NCBI RefSeq assembly: GCF_045063725.1 | Contig: NZ_CP173695.1 | Origin: Sellimonas catena | Lineage (GTDB): Bacteria > Bacillota > Clostridia > Lachnospirales > Lachnospiraceae | Length of the DNA: 64,000 nt | Strand: one strand, 5' to 3' | In this document: positions 60,034 through 64,000 of the stretch, one piece after another | How the letters are laid out: every line of letters starts with the position of its first letter | How positions within the stretch are numbered: position 1 is the first letter of the stretch | The notes under the pieces: model-generated | Told to the model about the DNA's origin: nothing | Databases searched by the model: none | What the model saw: only the letters and a program-made list of their open reading frames with translations | Made by a program: the position numbers and the translations under genes

Positions 60034-62646
60034 TTAGTTGCCGTAGTAGGATTTCAGGTAAAGCTCTTTGATTTCGCTCATCAGCGGGTATCTCGGGTTT
60101 GCTCCTGTACACTGGTCATTGAATGCCTGTTCTACCATTTCGTCCAGTGTAGCGAGGAAGTCTTCTTCCTTGATGCCCCATTCTTTGATCGTTTTCGGAA
60201 TTCCGATTGCTTTCTTTAATTCTTCCAGTTTTTCACAGAATAATTCTACTGTCTCTGCATCATCTTTGCCGCAGATTCCTGCAAATCTTGCCGCCTCAGC
60301 ATATCTTGCCTGAGCGTGCGGATACTGGTACTGTGAGAATGTTCCCATCTTAACCGGTACTTCTGCAGCATTGTAGCGGATTACGTTTGTCAGAAGCAGC
60401 GCATTTGCCACACCGTGCGGAATGTGGTGGAACGCACCAAGTTTGTGAGCCATGGAGTGGTTCAGTCCAAGGAATGCGTTGGCGAATGCCATACCTGCCA
60501 TACAGGAAGCGTTTGCCATCTTCTCTCTCGCAATCGGGTCTGCTGCTCCCTTTTCGTAAGCTGCCGGAAGGTAATCAAATACTGTCTTGATTGCCTTTAA
60601 TGCAAGACCGTCTGTATATTCTGTAGCCATGATGGATACATATGCCTCGATCGCATGTGTCATAACGTCGATACCGGATGCACTTGTCAGTCCTTTCGGC
60701 TGTGTCATCATGTTGTCAACATCAACGATCGCCATGTTTGGAAGTAATTCGTAGTCAGCCAGAGGCCATTTTACACCTGTGTCAGCGTCTGTGATGATCG
60801 CGAACGGTGTCACCTCGGAACCTGTACCTGAAGAAGTCGGGATTGCTACAAAGTAAGCTTTCTCTCCCATCTTAGGGAATTTGTAAACTCTCTTCCGGAT
60901 ATCCATGAAGTCCATAGCCATGTCTTCAAAGTTTGCTTCCGGATGTTCATACATTACCCACATGATCTTTGCTGCGTCCATTGCGGATCCGCCGCCGAGT
61001 GCGATAATTGTATCCGGCTCGAATGCTCTCATCTGGTCTGTACCTTTGAGTGCGCACTGTAAAGTCGGGTCAGGTGCCACTTCGTAGAAGCATGTATGCT
61101 GAATTCCCATCTCATCGAGTTTCTCTTCGATCGGTTTTACATAACCATTTTTGTATAAGAATGTATCAGTAACGATAAATGCTTTCTTCTTGTGCATCTC
61201 TGTTCCGAGCTCGTCGAGAGCCACCGGCATACATCCTTTTTTAAAGTAAACTTTTTCAGGTGTTCTGAACCAAAGCATATTCTCTCTCCTCTCGGCAACT
61301 GTCTTAATGTTGATCAGATGTTTCACTCCTACGTTTTCGGATACGGAGTTGCCTCCCCAGGATCCACATCCAAGTGTCAGAGATGGAGCAAGTTTGAAGT
61401 TGTATAAATCACCGATACCACCCTGGGAAGAAGGTGTGTTGATCAGGATACGGCAGGTCTTCATTGCTGCAGCATGTTTAGCCATTTTTTCTTTCTCTGC
61501 TGTATTGATGTACAGGGAAGAAGTATGTCCATATCCACCGTCTGCAACAAGCTGCTCTGCCTTTGCGATAGCCTCGTCAAATGTCTTCGCTTTATACATT
61601 GCAAGTACCGGAGAAAGTTTCTCATGAGCAAATTCTTCAGAGATATCTACGGATTCTACTTCACCGATCAGGATCTTTGTATTTTCAGGAACGTCTACTC
61701 CTGCAAGTTTTGCAATTGTGAATGCGCTCTGTCCTACGATCTTCGCATTCAGGGCACCGTTGATAATGATCGTTTTTCTTACTTTTTCGATCTCATCCTT
61801 CTTTAAGAAGTAGCATCCGCGATAAGCGAATTCTTTCTTTACTTCTTCGTATACACTCTCCAGAACAGTTACGGACTGTTCAGAAGCACAGATCATACCG
61901 TTATCAAACGTTTTAGAATGAATGATGGAGTTTACAGCAAGTTTGATGTCTGCTGTCTCATCAATAATTGCCGGTGTATTTCCTGCACCTACTCCAAGTG
62001 CCGGTTTTCCGGAGGAGTATGCAGCTTTTACCATTCCAGGGCCGCCTGTAGCGAGGATAATATCAGCATCTCTCATGACTTCATTTGTCAGTTCCAGAGA
62101 CGGAACATCGATCCATCCGATAATGCCTTCCGGAGCACCTGCTTTGACAGCTGCGTCAAGCACAACTTTGGCTGCCGCAATCGTACATGCTTTTGCACGT
62201 GGATGCGGGCTGATAATGATTGCATTTCTTGTCTTTAACGCAATCAGTGTCTTGAAGATTGCTGTAGATGTCGGGTTTGTCGTAGGAATAACAGCGGCAA
62301 TCAGACCGATTGGCTCTGCAATCTTTTTGATTCCGTATGCCGTGTCTTCTTCGATCACACCGCATGTCTTTGTATTTTTATATGCATTGTAAATATATTC
62401 AGCCGCATAGTGATTTTTAATAATCTTATCTTCGACAACGCCCATTCCGGTTTCTTCCACTGCCATCTTTGCCAGCGGGATACGAGCCTTGTTAGCTGCC
62501 ATTGCTGCTTCAAAAAAGATCTTATCGACCTGTTCCTGTGTAAAAGTAGCAAATACCTTCTGAGCTTCTTTCATTGCTTTGATTTTTTCAATAAGAGCTT
62601 CCACATTGTCAATAATTGCTGGTGCTTCTTTTTTCTTTGTCGCCAT
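60034..62646 (-). CDS. adhE: Bifunctional acetaldehyde-CoA/alcohol dehydrogenase
   Basis: AdhE reduces acetyl-CoA to acetaldehyde and then ethanol with NADH. The 870-residue protein has an aldehyde dehydrogenase half (residues 1-440) with ILATGGPGMVKAAYSSGKPA and the catalytic Cys in FDNGMICASEQSVTVLE. The iron alcohol dehydrogenase half has IIALGGGSAMDAAKIMWVMY, VAIPTSSGTGSEVTPFAIIT and the iron ligands in FLGLNHSMAHKLGAFHHIPH. AGGAGGAAGATAAGC precedes ATG. The promoter carries two Rex-like operators, so it should respond to the NADH/NAD+ ratio. Full length suggests normal spirosome assembly. Confidence 0.97.
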   Translation of the reverse strand: MATKKKEAPAIIDNVEALIEKIKAMKEAQKVFATFTQEQVDKIFFEAAMAANKARIPLAKMAVEETGMGVVEDKIIKNHYAAEYIYNAYKNTKTCGVIEEDTAYGIKKIAEPIGLIAAVIPTTNPTSTAIFKTLIALKTRNAIIISPHPRAKACTIAAAKVVLDAAVKAGAPEGIIGWIDVPSLELTNEVMRDADIILATGGPGMVKAAYSSGKPALGVGAGNTPAIIDETADIKLAVNSIIHSKTFDNGMICASEQSVTVLESVYEEVKKEFAYRGCYFLKKDEIEKVRKTIIINGALNAKIVGQSAFTIAKLAGVDVPENTKILIGEVESVDISEEFAHEKLSPVLAMYKAKTFDEAIAKAEQLVADGGYGHTSSLYINTAEKEKMAKHAAAMKTCRILINTPSSQGGIGDLYNFKLAPSLTLGCGSWGGNSVSENVGVKHLINIKTVAERRENMLWFRTPEKVYFKKGCMPVALDELGTEMHKKKAFIVTDTFLYKNGYVKPIEEKLDEMGIQHTCFYEVAPDPTLQCALKGTDQMRAFEPDTIIALGGGSAMDAAKIMWVMYEHPEANFEDMAMDFMDIRKRVYKFPKMGEKAYFVAIPTSSGTGSEVTPFAIITDADTGVKWPLADYELLPNMAIVDVDNMMTQPKGLTSASGIDVMTHAIEAYVSIMATEYTDGLALKAIKTVFDYLPAAYEKGAADPIAREKMANASCMAGMAFANAFLGLNHSMAHKLGAFHHIPHGVANALLLTNVIRYNAAEVPVKMGTFSQYQYPHAQARYAEAARFAGICGKDDAETVELFCEKLEELKKAIGIPKTIKEWGIKEEDFLATLDEMVEQAFNDQCTGANPRYPLMSEIKELYLKSYYGN

Positions 62647-62696
62647 GCTTATCTTCCTCCTAAACTCTAAAACGTTTTTATCGTTTCACTGTGCTT

Positions 62697-62725
62697 AGTA
62701 TAGTTCATCGTTAATTATTTGTCAA
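62697..62725 (-). promoter_or_regulatory. adhE promoter overlapped by Rex-like operator 1
   Basis: On the minus strand TTGACA (62725-62720) and TATACT (62702-62697) are 17 bp apart. The operator TTGACAAATAATTAACGA (62725-62708) covers the -35 and most of the spacer; it fits the Rex consensus TTGTTAANNNNTTAACAA with few changes. Binding should block RNA polymerase. Confidence 0.82.
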
Positions 62726-62732
62726 TTCATTT

Positions 62733-62750
62733 TTGATAATTTTTTAACGA
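62733..62750 (+). promoter_or_regulatory. Rex-like operator 2 upstream of adhE
   Basis: TTGATAATTTTTTAACGA fits TTGTTAANNNNTTAACAA with two differences. Its centre is 25 bp from that of operator 1, so two Rex dimers could bind side by side. The rest of the gap to rplQ holds the rplQ terminator and nothing else evident. Confidence 0.78.
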
Positions 62751-62855
62751 AGAAAACTCTTTCTACTTTTTGCATAAACGAATGCCTGATTTTATGATTG
62801 TCTTCGTCATTTTTCCGATTACTTTATGACTGTAAACTCATTTCTAAAACATAAA

Positions 62856-62885
62856 AAACGGCTTTCCATAAAAGGAAAACCGTTT
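62856..62885 (-). terminator. Terminator after rplQ
   Basis: AAACGGCTTTCC (62856-62867) pairs with GGAAAACCGTTT (62874-62885), apart from one mispaired or wobble position. On the minus strand TTTATGTTTT follows. It ends the rpoA-rplQ transcript. Confidence 0.88.
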
Positions 62886-62897
62886 ATGTTCTCAATA

Positions 62898-63425
62898 TTA
62901 AACTAACTCGATGAATACTTCCATCGCAGCGTCACCTTTACGCTGTCCGATCTTTACGATTCTTGTGTAACCACCGTTACGTCCTTCGTATTTCGGAGCG
63001 ATCTCTGTGAATAATTTTTCAACAAGATCTACTTCCTTCGGAGCTTTCTTCTTTCCGTCTACAACTTCTTTAACCGGAACGAGAACTTTCAGCATCTGGC
63101 GGCGTGCATGCAGTCTGGATGGAAGATCTTTTTTGATCTTCTTCTCAACTTCATCGTAAACGGTTACTTTCTTTCCGTCTACAACTTCTTTCACGCGCTT
63201 TCCGTCAGCATCTTTACGTGCAACTTTTGCTGTTACAGTTACTTCTTCGAAGTTATCTTTTTCTTTTACAGCCATTGCAATCAGACCTTCAGCGATTTTG
63301 CGGATTTCTTTCGCTTTCGCTTCTGTTGTTCTGATTCTTCCATGATTTAAAAGAGCTGTAACCTGATTTCTTAACAGAGCCTTTCTTAAATCACTTCTTC
63401 TTCCAAGCTTTCTATACTTTGCCAT
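62898..63425 (-). CDS. rplQ: 50S ribosomal protein L17 (bL17), long form
   Basis: The protein starts MAKYRKLGRRSDLRKALLRN and QVTALLNHGRIRTTEAKAKE and ends IAPKYEGRNGGYTRIVKIGQ, normal bL17. At 175 residues it is about 50 longer than usual, because of a charged insertion (residues 70-140) in which the segment VKEVVDGKK occurs twice, 40 codons apart. The insertion is probably exposed at the ribosome surface near the tunnel exit. GGAGGAAAAGAACA precedes ATG. It follows rpoA as in most bacteria. Confidence 0.96.
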   Translation of the reverse strand: MAKYRKLGRRSDLRKALLRNQVTALLNHGRIRTTEAKAKEIRKIAEGLIAMAVKEKDNFEEVTVTAKVARKDADGKRVKEVVDGKKVTVYDEVEKKIKKDLPSRLHARRQMLKVLVPVKEVVDGKKKAPKEVDLVEKLFTEIAPKYEGRNGGYTRIVKIGQRKGDAAMEVFIELV

Positions 63426-63530
63426 TGTTCTTTTCCTCCATTATTTACATCTGATTATGCATCTTCGGGCTTACTAGTCAAATGCCCTGCCGCGCACATC
63501 GGGCTTACCGGCAGGAAATTATCTTATTCT

Positions 63531-64000
63531 CTATTCCTCTCCCTGGCTGAGTTCGAGGCCGAGTTCTTTCAATTTTGCTAACACTTCTTCTAAAGACTTA
63601 CGTCCCAGATTACGTACTTTCATCATATCCTCAGGAGTTCTGTTTGTCAGCTCTTCCACGGTATTGATTCCAGCTCTCTTCAGGCAGTTGTAAGAACGAA
63701 CAGAAAGTTCCAGCTCATCGATACTCATCTCAAGAACTTTTTCTTTCTCATCATCTTCTTTTTCGATCATCACTTCAGCAGCCTGAGCCACTTCGGAGAG
63801 ATCAATAAAGAGCTTCAGATGTTCGTTTAACACTTTTGCCGCAAGGCTGACTGCCTCATCCGGAAGCAGGGTACCGTTTGTATATACATCCAGCGTCAGC
63901 TTATCGTAGTCTGTAATCTGTCCGACACGAGTATTCTGTACAGTCAGATTTACACGCTCTACAGGAGTGTAGATAGAATCAATCGGGATCACGCCGATCG
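63531..64000 (-). CDS. rpoA: DNA-directed RNA polymerase alpha subunit, C-terminal part
   Basis: The visible part is the last 155 codons. It covers the end of the N-terminal domain (PIDSIYTPVERVNLTVQNTR; LTLDVYTNGTLLPDEAVSLA) and the complete alpha-CTD (SVRSYNCLKRAGINTVEELT; RTPEDMMKVRNLGRKSLEEV). The gene runs off the right edge; the Met at 63992 is internal. The 105 bp between rpoA and rplQ contain only a CTGCCG/CGGCAG hairpin and the rplQ ribosome site. Confidence 0.97.
   Translation of the reverse strand, partial: IGVIPIDSIYTPVERVNLTVQNTRVGQITDYDKLTLDVYTNGTLLPDEAVSLAAKVLNEHLKLFIDLSEVAQAAEVMIEKEDDEKEKVLEMSIDELELSVRSYNCLKRAGINTVEELTNRTPEDMMKVRNLGRKSLEEVLAKLKELGLELSQGEE

Overview
The window looks like chromosome from a gut-type anaerobic Firmicute of the Lachnospiraceae (Mediterraneibacter/Dorea/Faecalicatena neighbourhood). 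The reasons are strong AAGGAGG ribosome sites, an AdhE and [FeFe]-hydrogenase fermentative metabolism, a double-cubane-cluster reductase, DUF3783 and DUF5067 proteins, an FMN riboswitch in front of ribU, and a clostridial 16S sequence. Species cannot be fixed by eye.

Positions 1-19.09 kb are the right part of an integrative mobile element. Its tyrosine integrase (17.5-19.0 kb) abuts the 3' end of a tRNA-Leu(TAA); the left end lies outside the window. From the left it carries a MerR fragment, a Tn916-like control module (Orf8-like, Orf7-like sigma factor, divergent Xre repressor) and a ParM/ParR actin-type segregation pair. Next comes an AT-rich + strand cargo of immunity-type cassettes separated by a short imperfect palindrome (3.5-6.3 kb). 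A long minus-strand operon (6.3-16.1 kb) then encodes DUF932, a YqaJ exonuclease, a deoxyribosyltransferase-like protein, RecD2, a single-strand annealing protein, a CHC2 primase-like protein, class B sortase and a PP-loop PAPS-reductase-like protein. This operon starts from a near-consensus promoter and has a leader with three consecutive terminator-like hairpins. A second Xre regulator, a small excisionase and the integrase close the element.

Positions 19.09-25.65 kb are a stable-RNA block on the minus strand: two tRNA-Ser, then an rRNA operon in the unusual order 16S-5S-tRNA(Ile)-tRNA(Ala)-23S, then tRNA Asn, Glu, Thr, Met, Asp, Val, a damaged tRNA-Leu lacking a T arm, and the intact tRNA-Leu used as the attachment site.

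Positions 25.8-35.4 kb hold housekeeping genes on the minus strand: ispD, tsaD, rnz, rimI, tsaB, trpS and tsaE (t6A modification and tRNA maturation), then riboswitch-controlled ribU and tex. A TetR gene and an ISLre2-type insertion sequence with 9-bp target duplications follow; the IS sits just upstream of the promoter of a two-gene [FeFe]-hydrogenase operon. Further on are a lipid kinase, a zinc-ribbon membrane protein, a PAP2 protein, a double-cubane reductase, an sfsA-mutY fusion with a frameshift, a sugar isomerase/xylulokinase/AraC operon, uppP, a HAD phosphatase, a coiled-coil SleB-type wall hydrolase, ftsH, a GNAT protein, an APH-like kinase and adhE with two Rex-like operators. The window ends with rplQ and the 3' part of rpoA.

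The points most worth a second look are the triple-terminator leader with a translationally coupled leader ORF, the palindrome-bounded immunity cassettes, the integrase with two core-binding-like domains next to a T-arm-less tRNA pseudogene, the 16S-5S-23S operon order, the NuoF-FeS/GltD hydrogenase partner and the frameshifted SfsA-MutY fusion.
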